A DNA stretch of 64,000 nt from Effrenium voratum (taxonomy: Eukaryota > Sar > Dinophyceae > Suessiales > Symbiodiniaceae): contig CAUJNA010003292.1 in assembly GCA_963377175.1 (NCBI GenBank), positions 448,254-512,253 of the forward strand, written 5' to 3'. This document shows, in pieces, positions 51,801 to 61,868 of the stretch. The first letter of the stretch is position 1, and each line of letters opens with the position of its first letter. The notes below the pieces were generated by a model. The model saw only the letters and a program-made list of their open reading frames with translations. It was not told the origin of the DNA and ran no database searches. A program made the translations under genes and the position numbers.

Positions 51801-53053
51801 CACAAAGTCATTTTTCCCCCACTGCCACAAGTTGCTCGCCAGGGCGCATAGAAAAACGTCCGCGCGCCGCGGGTCTCGCCGGCCAGGAGGTGACGGTGAG
51901 ATTTGGGCGCACGGGCACCATGAAGGAGGCGGACTCGATGGGGTTTTGGCTCGGAAGGAAACCCTAAACCCTAAACTTGTCGAACTTGTCGGGGGACCCC
52001 TTTCATAATTAATGTATGCCCAGTGGGGGGGGGAAATGTATTTAATACATTTCTTTCCCCACTTTGATTTTTTGGTGTGTCCTTACGGGTATTCCTGACT
52101 CAACCAATTCAATAGATGGTTTCCCCAAAAGCAGACACACACACATATATGTCTTGTTTTGCGGGCACCCCTGGTTTTTGGTTGGCTTGAAAGGGAAGCC
52201 CAAAGGAAACCCGACATCCATTTTGGGGGGCCAAGTCCTGCAACCAAACGAGCCTTTTAGTCTCAGTTTGATGGAACATAGATGGAATTCCAGTGGTTTT
52301 ACGTTTCATTCGCCAGTGCCATGAGGGTTTTGTCCAAGAGGATGGAAGGGAGCGACCCCCAAAATGGGTTGCTCCAGGTTTCCCTTGGGTTAGCATTGGC
52401 CAGGGGTCCTTTGCTGCCCCCCAAAAAGCATCGTGAAACACCTCGGCGCGCCTCTTTTAGAGGAAAGTCAACAAAGGGAACGTTGTGGACATGGTGAGTT
52501 TGCACCACTTGGGCTGCAAACTCGACTTCGGCCTGTTTTGGTTTTAGTTGGACTTTTAGGCGGGGGAAACATGGTGGTTTCCTCGTGGCCGTTTACTCAA
52601 TCGGTGAAACCCCTTAGGTTTCCTCAGTGAAAGAACTGCAACAATGCAGGTTCCAGATAAATAGCTGCGGATCTCCGCCTTCTTAATTCTTGAAGCATGG
52701 TTCTGGGATCACGACCATTTTAGTACCGGGTTTTGAGCAAGTGACTCACATGCAATCCCCACCACCAATCTTCTTGGACTCACTTGGAGGTATTGAAATG
52801 GAACTGCCTGAACCCCCAAGATTCCAACTTAAAAATGGGTCAAAGACCCCCAAAATTATGGTTGGTGATCTGCCATTTTTATGGGTAAAAATGAGGGTCC
52901 AGGTGAGTCCATTGAGGTTTTTCAGCCAGTGCCTCACCTCTCTCCGGACTTCCCGCAGCTCGCCTTTCCTCGCGCCTCGAACCGAGGCGCTGGCGGTGCT
53001 CCAAGAGGCGGCGGAGGAGCGCCGGTTTCGCGCCCGTGGGAAAACCCGGCGAG
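42806..53053 (+). CDS. Unrecognised gene 2 (at least 7 short exons, + strand)
   Basis: Seven short GC-rich open stretches lie on the same strand as the protease gene, each bounded by AG acceptors and GC or GT donors, and join in phase: 42,806-42,855; 45,367-45,424; 45,940-46,014; 47,763-47,823; 49,991-50,070; 51,887-51,928; 52,987-53,053. The composite is hydrophilic and rich in Lys, Arg and Glu, with helical pieces such as ALAVLQEAAEERRFRARGK. No family recognised and no stop assigned. For exons 4 and 5 a second frame is equally open, so the protein reading there is uncertain. The first exon begins with ATG, but whether it is the start codon is unknown. Confidence 0.45.
43748..43888 (+). repeat. 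Family J repeat with internal octamer expansion
   Basis: GCTCCCAGCCATCCCCTTAG start, AGCCCACTAAAAGTTACAC and GCGGGGGATCTGAAAACGGC end. Five AGCCTTTT-type octamers expand the middle. Related degenerate copies near 19,023 and 45,230-45,335. Confidence 0.75.
43916..44904 (-). pseudogene. Possible intronless, frameshifted gene remnant
   Basis: On the minus strand three overlapping open frames cover about 1 kb: one at 44,395-44,904 (HPVLSSFFLVHPEYLDSLLD), one at 44,217-44,537 (TRDSDSEAEEFSPIDGNES and DLEDQREWAVNLQ), and one at 43,916-44,110. They read like pieces of one protein interrupted by frameshifts and have no intron-like breaks, as expected of a retroposed copy. The + strand is also open at 44,326-44,775, so strand is not certain. 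No family recognised. It lies between exons a and b of gene 2. Confidence 0.3.
44937..45064 (-). repeat. Family C TIR element, inverted
   Basis: Left CTGTGGATGG, right GATTTCGTAACCATCGACAG; the central CCCGTAAATACCAA shows the opposite orientation to the 38,353 copy. Confidence 0.65.
45367..45424 (+). CDS. Gene 2 exon b
   Basis: Acceptor CCTAG|A, donor CGCAG|GTGGG. Encodes NEFAADKRFSPVRERVRPQ, with strong codon-like composition against AT- and repeat-rich surroundings. Confidence 0.5.
45940..46014 (+). CDS. Gene 2 exon c
   Basis: Acceptor GAAG|ACC (or three bases earlier), donor CCCAG|GTCTG. Encodes a basic stretch including GGRIATRTRAQ. The frame stays open beyond the donor through CDDKTKTIEAHW, so a longer exon is possible. 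Confidence 0.45.
46225..46345 (+). repeat. Two tandem units with GTGGCGTAAGC motif
   Basis: CGCGTAAGGTGGCGTAAGCT followed by GGTGGCGYAAGCA appears twice, about 68 bases apart. Confidence 0.8.
47763..47823 (+). CDS. Gene 2 exon d
   Basis: Acceptor CGAG|GCG, donor CGAAG|GCG. Reads ASLAGSSKWEKLTSSFEKLE. An alternative frame (ELQVGEADLELREAR) is also open and also keeps phase with exon e. Confidence 0.4.
48076..48292 (+). repeat. Direct repeat pair, about 163 bp apart
   Basis: GTAATTCACAGGGATGCTAA plus CCCAGAGGTTTGGAAGG at 48,076, and GTAATTCACAGGAATTGTAA plus GAGAGGTTTGGAAGGAAACC at 48,239. Confidence 0.7.
49077..49166 (+). repeat. Family A TIR element
   Basis: CCTGGACCCTCAAA at the left and TTTGAGGGCTCAGG at the right, in a gene 2 intron. 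Confidence 0.8.
49656..49760 (+). repeat. Family H TIR element
   Basis: Left CCTGGAAGTTGCGAGTTGC, right GTCGCAACTTGGATCGATCC; CCCCAGCAACTGCGATTGC inside. Confidence 0.65.
49991..50070 (+). CDS. Gene 2 exon e
   Basis: Acceptor GCCAG|GCG, donor CACGAG|GCG. Reads SLKWEKSLAGTSKLVPHLEP in one frame; REVFEVGEVPSRDLQAG in another. The KWEK and SLAGxSK pieces also occur in exon d, so the two may be an old exon duplication. Confidence 0.4.
50150..50300 (+). repeat. TTTG microsatellite
   Basis: TTTG/CTTG tetramers grading into TTTTGTTTGTG, followed by G-rich sequence. It begins about 80 bases after gene 2 exon e. Confidence 0.95.
51623..51744 (+). repeat. Family E element, diverged
   Basis: TACCCTTATTCTATCCTCTC and TCTGGAGGACCAG at the right end; AAAATAGAAAGCAG inside. 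Confidence 0.65.
51887..51928 (+). CDS. Gene 2 exon f
   Basis: Acceptor GCCAG|GAG, donor AAGGAG|GCG. Encodes EVTVRFGRTGTMKE. The frame is open upstream (AAGLAGQ) and downstream to 51,966, so borders are provisional. Confidence 0.45.
52655..52748 (+). repeat. Family B element, left end lost
   Basis: Contains AAATAGCTGCGGATCTCCGC, CTTGAAGCATGGTTCTGGGA and ends ACCGGGTTTTGAGCAAGTGACTC-like; the left inverted repeat is missing. Confidence 0.75.
52807..52903 (+). repeat. Family A TIR element
   Basis: CCTGAACCCCCAAGATTCC start and ATGAGGGTCCAGG end; the same central GGTTGGTGAT as the 10,961 copy. Located 83 bases before gene 2 exon g. Confidence 0.8.
52987..53053 (+). CDS. Gene 2 exon g
   Basis: Acceptor CCGAG|GCG, donor CGAG|GCG. 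Encodes ALAVLQEAAEERRFRARGK, a likely amphipathic helix continuing MKE of exon f. A family A element ends 83 bases upstream. Confidence 0.45.
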
Positions 53054-53674
53054 GCGTTTTTGTTATTGGTGGCGATCGTTTGGCGGTGGGGCAAAAAATA
53101 CGAAGCCCCAAAGTGGGTGGCCCAAAGAACTTGAAGCCACATGAGAGGCAACTGGAAAAATGGGGTTGCCCAGGGCTAAACAAAATGCGGCTTTGCGGGT
53201 GGCTGAAGTTTGAATGGCTCAAACCCATGTGGTTTTCCGGCTTTGGCTGGCCTCCAGCTGGAATGATTTTGTCAGGGCAAGAGACCCGGCTTTCGGGTTT
53301 CCTAAATTTCGGGTGCAGGAGTTTGTACAAACGGCCAGAGACCTTTTTCCGCGTGTAGGGATTCCTTCTTTTTCCAGTGGATTTGTCCATTCACGGGGCA
53401 AGAGACCCCAAAGGGGTTTGATTCAGAATCTTGGGGGGCGGGCCCCTTAAAACCTTGCAAATAACGTGAGCTCTTTTATCCTCACGGAACTCTGCGGGCC
53501 TCGGACGCCCAGATGGATATGTTTGCTGTCGCTTTTGAGCTGTGCGGATGGTGGACTGGAATGAAACTAGGCTCGGCCATGATTGTTTTCTCTGAAACCT
53601 TGGCGGTGTTCGGCCGTCCGGTTCATTGGGTGTTTAGGTTTTTAGAGTTTAGTGGGGGGGAATTCCATTTAATG

Positions 53675-53818
53675 TTGACCCAGGATTAATAAACCCGTCC
53701 CAATATTAGCGGGGTGTTCCCCCCAAAAGTGGTCTGTGAATCCCCACTAAAAGGAATTGGACACCCCCCAATCAAAATCAACCAGGGGTTCTGCTTCATC
53801 CGGGGTCAACATTAACCC
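53675..53818 (+). repeat. Family I TIR element, + copy
   Basis: Left TGTTGACCCAGGATTAATAA, right CATCCGGGGTCAACATTAAC; interior AAAAGTGGTCTGTGAATCCC. Confidence 0.8.
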
Positions 53819-53907
53819 ACTAAAAGGTTCTTCAACAAAATCCGGCTGAAGGAGCCCTCCAGTTTTGGGCAGTTCGGTCTTCCCTTCTTTTGGCTGGGGG
53901 CGCATGG

Positions 53908-54047
53908 GTCTAGGGGACACTTCCATTTCCAGTCTTTCCAGGGATCCGAATCTTTCCAGAAAACCATCAGAACCCCAGGGGGAACAGCAATCGGTGTTTG
54001 AAAAGAGCGATGGTTAAAAATAATGGAAAAGGAATGAACCGCTAGAA
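53908..54047 (+). repeat. Family F TIR element
   Basis: TCTAGGGGACACTTCC start, GAACCGCTAGAA end; GATCCGAATCTTTCCAG inside. Sits between the two inverted family I copies. Confidence 0.75.
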
Positions 54048-54172
54048 TGGGGTGTTTCTTCAGAAGTGTCTGTGGGTTTCACGCCACTTCGTCGAGTCAG
54101 GAGGTGTTGACCATTCGAGAGGAGAAGGGAGGAAAGGCCCGGAACGTTCAGTGCTTTCATTTTCCACTGGTA

Positions 54173-54313
54173 GTGTTAACCCCGGATTAAGCAGAACCCC
54201 TGGTTGATTTTGATTGGGGGGTGTCCCCTTTTAGTGGGGATTCAGACCACTTTTGGAGGGAACACCCCCCTGATAGTGGGACGGGTTTATTCATCCTGGG
54301 TCATCATTAGCCA
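54173..54313 (-). repeat. Family I TIR element, - copy
   Basis: Reverse orientation of the 53,675 copy: GTTAACCCCGGATTAAGCAG start, TGGGTCATCATTAGCC end. The two copies are about 350 bases apart and inverted to each other. Confidence 0.8.
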
Positions 54314-54365
54314 GGGAAACCCTTTGAACCACCAAAAGGAAACCGAGAGGTGAACCAGTGTAATC

Positions 54366-54676
54366 CTCAAAACCAACACACCCACACACAAAGACAGAGA
54401 CGTAGACACGCAGCCAAACCGACACAGACACACAAGCGCACACGCACAGACACAGACCCACACAGACCCACACAGACCCACACAGACCCACACAGACCCA
54501 CACAGACCCACACAGACCCACACAGACCCACACAGACCCACACAGACCCACACAGACCCACACAGACCCCACCCCACGCAGACACACACACACACAGACA
54601 CACACACAGACACACAGAGACACACACACACACAGACACACAGAGACAGACACACACACACACACAGACACACTTG
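54366..54676 (+). repeat. CACACAGACC decamer array
   Basis: About 11 near-perfect CACAGACCCA units (54,456-54,565) flanked by mixed CA/GACA repeats. Confidence 0.95.
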
Positions 54677-54988
54677 TGAAATCCCCCCTCTCTCGGTCCT
54701 TGTTGTGTCTCATTTCTTCTGCGAGGGTCAGGATCAAGCCCAGTGGGCACACATGCACTTTCATTCATTGAGTGGAGTTTCGTCATCCTTGGGCCCTACT
54801 CGTCAGGGCCACAGACTAGACCCAAGGATGGCTGTGGCCCCCAAAACCCATTTACTCCACACAATTACTTGGAAAAGAAATGGAGAGTCCGGATAGCCGG
54901 CACCACCTCGACAATTTGCAAAGATTCCCAGCTTGCGAGTCTGACAAAGAACTCAGATCAGCCCTTGGCAACAGGGATGGACACACAC
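54671..54988 (+). repeat. Direct duplicate, copy 1
   Basis: CACTTGTGAAATCCCCCCTC to GGGATGGACACACACA; copy 2 is at 55,694-55,977 with only small deletions. Contains TCGTCATCCTTGGGCCCTAC. Confidence 0.9.
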
Positions 54989-55693
54989 AATCAGCCACGC
55001 ACTTCTTTCGCCATGGACATTGCAGCCTGCGCAGCACCCAAATCCCACCGCTGGGCCCCAGCCGGGTGTGTAAAACGCCCGCGGGCCAAACTAAAATGAA
55101 CAAGACGTGAAAAGGCTCCAAACCCTGTGGCCTGTACAGAGCCAGACGCGCCGCAGTCACCGCGGCTTGCAAAGAGAATCGTTGCAAAAGGGCAAAGGGA
55201 TCTTGCGCAAAGCGAGGAAAAAGAAAAAGGACAAGAAAACAACAAAAAGAACGAACAGATCCGAGATGCTCCACTAACGCCGGGGCCCCGGCCGGGTATT
55301 TGAATCACCCGCGGGCCAGAAAAACCGACGGTTTGCTGCAGGTCTAAATGGCAAATTGCAACGACGGCCTAGACAGCAGCAAAAAATACATCGGGGGATT
55401 ACGGCCTCTCAGAACCAATGGGCATGCTGGCTTCTGAGGCGATAGACATCGCTGGCAGTCTCCGTTGTGCCTCACAGCACCAACCATGAAATGGCAACTG
55501 AGTGGGAAGACTCCCAAAGCTTGGCGGAACAAAGGCAAGTTCCAAACAAACCTGGGGACCTCAAGGGTCAAAACTGACATCTGAGGGTCAACTGAATGAC
55601 CAATGCTGCGCGCGAGCCGATGGCAAGGCTCAATCAAACACAGTAGGCTATCCTACCGCAGGCAGCCCGTTAAACGAACTACTGCCTGGATCA

Positions 55694-55977
55694 CACTTGT
55701 GAAATCCCCCCTCTCTCGGTCCTTGTTGTGTCTCATTTCTTCTGCGAGGGTCAGGATCAAGCCCAGTGGGCACACATGCACTTTAATTGATTGAGTGGAG
55801 TTTCGTCATCCTTGGGCCCTACTCGTCAGGGCCACAGACTAGACCCAAGGATGGCTGTGGCCCCACTCCACATACTTGGAAAAGAAATGGAGAGTCCGGA
55901 TAGCCGGCACCACCTCGACAATTTTTCCAGCTTGCGAGTCTGACAAAGAACTCAGATCACAGGGATGGACACACACA
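55694..55977 (+). repeat. Direct duplicate, copy 2
   Basis: Matches copy 1 for nearly its whole length, lacking about 22 and 13 bases in two places. It is directly followed by a CA/GACA satellite, whereas copy 1 is preceded by one. Confidence 0.9.
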
Positions 55978-56312
55978 GGACACAGCACACACAGGCACAC
56001 ACACACACACACACAGACAGACACACACACACACACACACACAGACACACAGACACACACAGACACACAGACACACAGACACACACAGACACACAGACAC
56101 ACAGACACACACACACACAGACACACAGACACACAGACACACAGACACACAGACACACAGACACACAGACACACAGACACACAGACACACAGACACACAG
56201 ACACACAGACACACAGACACACAGACACACAGACACACAGACACACAGACACACAGACACACAGACACGCAGACACGCAGACACGCAGACACGCAGACAC
56301 GCAGACACACAG
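55972..56312 (+). repeat. ACACAGAC octamer array
   Basis: More than 20 near-perfect ACACAGAC units, ending in variants ACGCAGAC. Confidence 0.95.
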
Positions 56313-56754
56313 ACCTTGACACCCGTCCGATCGCAATTTTGGAGGCCATACCGCTCACGACCTTAATTGCCCCCGGTCGAGGTCATACGGGATTTTCGAG
56401 GTCATTGCATTTTCACGATTCTCACGGCCTGCAAATTTGTTAAGATTCTGGCAGCGTCGTAAAATATCAAAAGGGCCTGCAAGGGGCCCTGCGTCATTGC
56501 GCGTCGCGAAATCTCAAGGTAAACGTTGCACGAGCAGCAGTAAGCCGGATCCGACGCGTTGTCATACAAAGGCTGCGGCAATAAGCGCCCGGACAAGTTG
56601 TAGAAATATACCCCCGCTTGGGCTCCGCGCCTTGAAGCCTAGGAGGGGTCGAAGTGACCGGCTTGAGCTGCGCAAAGTTTCTGCGCGCCGCCCCTTCGAA
56701 AGCGGGCTTGGCCCGAAAATCGCACTGCCCAGCGCCAAAGATACATTTCCAAAA

Positions 56755-56945
56755 CCCTGGCTCGAAAGTTGCATCTTTTCGTCGTCAACCAAGCGCACTC
56801 GAATCACGGCCGCAGCCCGGCTCGAAAGTCGGAACTAGTTCTTTTAGGCGCCAAAGAAGCGCACCAAAAGCACGACCGCAACACCGGCGCGAAAGTCACA
56901 ACTTTGCAGCGCCGAAGAAGCACACACGGCGCGACCTCGACATCA
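56755..56945 (+). repeat. GGCTCGAAAGTCGSAAC tandem array, second locus
   Basis: Three units of about 63 bp, each GGCTCGAAAGT then GCGCCAAAGAAGCGCAC-like sequence. The core is shared with 27,826-28,017. A frame over it gives a 20-residue repeat (PGSKVxSFRRQ), not judged a gene. Confidence 0.75.
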
Positions 56946-58330
56946 CGTTTCCTTCCTAGGCTGTGACAACAATCGCATCCGGGAGCATGAGCCGGCCATG
57001 CTCAGCAGCACAGCATCACGCAAACGACGCTGCGTGCAAAAGCGTGTGAAAATCTTTCTTTATCTCGAAGGTGTGGTTCGTGGGGGGGAGGGGGCGGGGG
57101 CGAGGTTCAGCACGTCCACCGTTTACCCGCTGAGCGCCTTGAAAACGCACACCCCGATGCCTACATATAACCGCTGCGGGCCGAGCGACGCACCACTTAA
57201 GTTGCTCTGCAGTGCTGCAAAACACGCTATAGTGGGTGGAGAGAAACCATAGTAGCACCCTCCGCGTAGCGCACATGGGTCTATTAGGATCCCCCCCAAT
57301 GTATGGCCGGATATGATTTGCGGAGGCTGCGCTGCTTCTGTTCCGGCGGGCAAGCGTGTCTGGCGATAGACCATGCGGGGCGCACAAATATGAATCACGT
57401 CATGCTGCAACGCTCACATGTAGTGCGAAACGCAAGTCGCAACACGCTCATCACACATTGCTTTCAATAAGGGGAGACTAGCCCCACAACCTCTTTTTCT
57501 ACAGTTGGAAGCCCGTTTGGTTTCTTCTTCAGTCCTTCTTTGACTCAACAAGGGGTGTTCTCTTCACGCATCAGAGAAATTCCTTCAGCCGAATATGAGT
57601 TGTTCAGTAGAGACCCTTAATCTTGCGTGTGGAGCCCAGGATGTGCCTTTTCAGCGCCCGTTATGTCGAAGGGGCCTTTGTTGCTAGGAAACTTCGCACT
57701 ATGGGGAAGCCACATGTGTTTTGCCAGCCCAAACTTGCGGGCCTTTCAATACATGGGTGCCTTACACTTACGGGACCCGCGTTTTGAAGACCGCTGGGCA
57801 AATCACAAGTTTTGAAGACCATTGGGAAAACCACATGTTTGTGATTTCTGGAAACGGCGCGGGTCTGGATTTCCGCCACCGCATAACTTCGACATTTTTT
57901 TGCAAGCTAGGCGAAAACAGATTGTGATTTCAAAACTTGCCTCGGATCTTCGACTAACGGTTCTGCGGAACCGTTTTGACACTTGTTGAGTTTCCGCGAA
58001 AGCTTCGAAGAACCCTTCGAAGATCAATTTTGCGGAGCCCTCCCGAGAAGCTGTTTTGCTCGGTATAGCTGTCCCGGCCCCCCCCCTCCCATTTCTGTTT
58101 CAGATGTGTGAAGCAAGCCTAAAGACCTTGCAACGTGTTTATACTTGGGGTGCCACTTGACCCTGGGATTCAAAAGGCCTTAAAAAGAAAGGCCTTTATA
58201 GAAAGGGCCTTTGTTTATATGGCTGTTGGAATGGGTTCAAGAGTTCAAACATAGCATTGGTGTTGGTGTTTGTCATGGGGGCCTTGTATCTTGAAGTTTG
58301 TCGCCGTCCAAACGGCTTTCTAGCGAGAGA
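56946..58330. other. GC-rich stretch without recognisable gene
   Basis: No exon-like block with family resemblance seen. A 30-base unit around GTTTTGAAGACCRYTGGG is repeated twice (57,781-57,838), with small GC-rich hairpins near 57,960-58,050. Confidence 0.4.
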
Positions 58331-60620
58331 GAGAGAGAGTGAGATAGGCATCAATCTAACTTAGTTTCATATTGAAGGCTTGGCTAGCTCTGAGCGCGTT
58401 GTACTACGGGCCAATATCCTTCTCTATAATGATATGTCGTTTAAATAACATATTCTTCTTGACTGCGAGCAAAGAAACTAGCTTGCCATCTTCAGCAGTT
58501 AAGAACGTTAAGGCAAGGCAACTTGGATATATGTATGATGCGGGGTTTGATTGAATTCGCTTCCATCCGCGCTGCGAGCGCCAGGCAAAGGCGAGTGATT
58601 AGGTTATAGTAGGCGAAGGCAGTGCCTGAAGAGGAAGCGCTGCTTATGTTTACATGAGCTGCACGTTGGTGCTATATCAGGCTGTGAAACCTGCCAGCCT
58701 ACCCTTACTGCACTCGTGATTTGTTATTCTGCACCGCAGTGGGTTTTTTTTATGTATACAACGCCCTTCGACGCGGTTCGAGCGACTACAAACCCACCGG
58801 CGCAGCGTAATTGGTGCTTGCAACTTTCACTGCTTTGGGAAGGGCCAACGGTTCCTCCACTGCTTGCCGGTTGGGCGTTGCTTGCACGCAATGCGTTAGT
58901 TTTTTCCGCGTTTGAAATTGCATCGCCATTTGCAAGGGTGTCCGTCTTTCAGCTGTGTGCCAGCCTGGGGGATCAAAATGGACAACTAATACTTATGATA
59001 AGCATATACCTTGCAGTGAACAGACGTGAATGCACGTACGTGAGCCATGTTTGGCAAACAACGCAAGGTCCAGTGTCTAGTTTCAGCCAGAACTTAACGA
59101 GCAGGGAGCCAAGCTACGAGTTCACGCCTAAAAATGGCCGTTTACGCCCTAAACAGGCCTTTCACGGTAGTTTCACGCTTGTTTCGCGGTGTTTCACGCT
59201 TCCTAGCCCCGAAGGTTGTGGACTGAAGATGCCGCTGCGTCCAGGGCGCTGTGTCACATGAGTGGTTGTCTAGACTTGCCCTGCTGGCGTGCTTCAACTC
59301 ACAAGAAGCATGTGCATTAAATTGTGTGAGCCCACAAAAATATGTGACGTAAGCAATTCGCAACAAGAATCGGGCTTGATAAGTGTGCCGCTTTGTGTAC
59401 AGGCAGTGACCGCAAGTTGAAGGGTCACCAACTGACACACTGACTGCGCGGGCCTTAACATGATACATGATGAATACATGCCACGTTCAGCTGTTCTCCT
59501 GGCCACAGTCATTTGGGTTGCGAGTCTGCCTGTTTGCTGATTTCAGTTAGTCTTGGGAAGCCAAACGCTGCAAGGAACCTCACAGTTCAAGCCACGGACT
59601 AAGCTACTACAGTTGTCACGACACGTGCATTGCTTTGTGTGAAGTGGCGGGCAAGTACGTTTGACTCACGCCACTGGCATTACCAACAAAGTACTATAGT
59701 ACCAGGCTGGTTGTAATTGAATTTGAACACGAGGTTTGCCATGACCGACCTTTGTCGACACAAAGGGCTGGAATATGTAGTTGTTTAACGTTTGTTGTCT
59801 AGGTTGTTTGCTAGGCCGTTCCTATATATATATGTATTTGTCCAACGTGCTGGCCCGAGGTTGCAAAACCAATATCCTGCCTTTTTATGCTAACCTTCTT
59901 TCACATAGTTGATGCTGTTCCAGAAATTCCGACATCGTGCCAAGCCTTTAATTGCGACTGTCACCCTGATCCAAGTACAGAAGTTAACATGTGAAGCTTC
60001 GCAAATCTTGCAATGGCAAGAAAAAAACGTTTATGCGTCAAACAAGGCTCACTCAAACATCAAGAGGGTGAGAGACAGAATGATGGGAAAAAGTGTTTCT
60101 CAAGAGCGGATGCTAGAAGTTCCATGCTCAAATAATACTTACAAAAGTGAAAGTTTGCAAACAAAGGCCTTCACAGGCCTAGAGAGGCCGAGCCGGAAAG
60201 GCCTTTGTTTTAAGGGCCTCCGACCCCCAGGGTTGAGGTAAAAAGCTCAAAAAACGCTCAAGGCCTGAAAAGTTGCTGGAAAGACCGTGAATTTCATAAA
60301 CCCCTACAGGCGTAACACACCCCGAATCTACACTAGCGCATATTTATAAAAACAATAGCCGATTTTTGCAAGTTTTTTTCACGGACTTTCACGGATTTTC
60401 ACGGCCTAGTCACGGATTTTCACGGCCTTTTCACGATTTTTCACGCGAAGCGCGTGCCAGCGAGTGTTAATGACACGGCAGCAGCCCACCACCCCATCGA
60501 ATTACCACTGCCACGGTTGCAAAGGAAGGCTCAGTCAACACACCCTGAAAGGCTGCTCTTCCTGGCAGTGGGAAAGTAAGGCCACCTGTGTAAAGATCCG
60601 TGTTTGCAGCTGCCCTCAAA
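58330..60620 (+). repeat. Left arm of large inverted repeat
   Basis: Pairs with 61,869-64,000 in reverse. GAGATAGGCATCAATCTAAC (58,341) faces the window end, and TTTGCAGCTGCCCTCAAA closes the inner end. By eye the arms agree at roughly nine bases in ten over sampled stretches. The left arm holds about 150 extra bases near 60,234-60,385. It also carries a local TTTTCACGGATTTTCACGG repeat (60,370-60,445). Open frames here (for example 58,716-59,261) are not conserved intact in the other arm. Confidence 0.93.
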
Positions 60621-61868
60621 GTCTTAAGATCATATATTATTAACATATTAAATTCGTAAGATCTCAAAATATTAAAATATTAAGATCTTAAAATGTTAAG
60701 ATCTTAAGATCTTAAAACAGTAGACAATTGAACTAGTAAAATCTTTAGATTTTTAAATATGAAAGTATTAGAATCTTGAAACCCTTAAAGCGGAACATTA
60801 GCAGAAGCTTAAGAGTCTCTTAAAACCTTGGAATCTTAAAATCGAAACACGTCATATATATATATATATTTCTCAGGACCTTAAAATAATGGAACCTTAA
60901 AATGATAGAATCCTGAAATCTGAAAAGCTTAAAAATCTTAAAATCCTAGAATCGTAGTTTCCTGAAACCTTCAAACCTGAAAATATGTAAAACAGTGTCA
61001 GAAAAGGATGCCAACTTGCTTTTGCATGAGAGCCCTTGCAACTTAACGGTTTCCAACATTATAAATTTTCCGATTCTAAGATTTTAGGATCTAAATATTT
61101 TAAGATTTACATGTTTTATGATTTGAATATTCTAGGATGTTCAGATCTTAAGCTTCTAAGATATCAATAGTTTAAGAGTCCGCGATTTTAAGATTCTAAG
61201 ATTTTAAGATCTTAGGATCTTAAGATTCTCAGATTTGAAGGCTTTGAGGTTTTCAGATTTTGAAATGTAAATATGTTAGGAATTTAAGATTTTAAGAATT
61301 ACATATTTTCAAATTTTAAGTTCTTAAGATGTTACTAGTTTAACAGTTTAAGATTCTAGGACGTAAAATGTTAAGATCTTAGGACTTTAATGTTTTGAGA
61401 TTTTAAGATTCTCGCATTTTAAGATCTTAAGATTCTAAGGTTTAAATGTTTTAAGATGTTAGGAATGTAATATTTTAGGATTTTAAGATATTAAGGTTTA
61501 AATGTTCTAAGATGTTAGGAATGTAAGATCTTAGGATTTTATGATATTAAGGTTTGATTTTTTGAAGATTTTAAAAAATTGAGATCATCATAATCTAAGA
61601 TTTGAATATCTTAAGATTTACAGATTTCAATGCTTTAAGGTTCCAAGAGTTTAGTATCTTAAGATGTCATGGGTTTTATGAACTTAAGATCTTTTAATAT
61701 GATTATTTTCAGGTTTTAATAGTTTAACAGTTTAGTACGATTCTAAGATTTACCGACTTTTTTTTATATCTTAATAGTGTAAGGTCTTCAGAGTTTAAGT
61801 TCTTAAGATTTCCGCAATTTAAGATCTTAAGACGTTAATATGTTAGAATAGTATGCGATTTTCATGTT
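60621..61868. repeat. AT-rich loop of TTTTAAGAT-type repeats
   Basis: Degenerate short repeats. The left part (to about 61,000) reads ATCTTAAAAT-like and the right part (from about 61,070) reads ATTTTAAGAT-like, so the array switches strand around a non-repetitive bit near 61,005-61,060. TATATATATATATA near 60,855. Confidence 0.9.

Noticed and set aside
55972..56312. Regular short repeats considered as a CRISPR array
   Set aside because: No unique spacers; it is a pure octamer satellite in a eukaryotic setting.
54287..56366. Frames of 100-165 codons over the CA/GACA arrays
   Set aside because: Products of 8-mer and 10-mer tandem repeats.
58716..59261. 181-codon frame in the palindrome's left arm
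   Set aside because: The matching right-arm sequence is frameshifted, so the frame is not maintained; no known domain.
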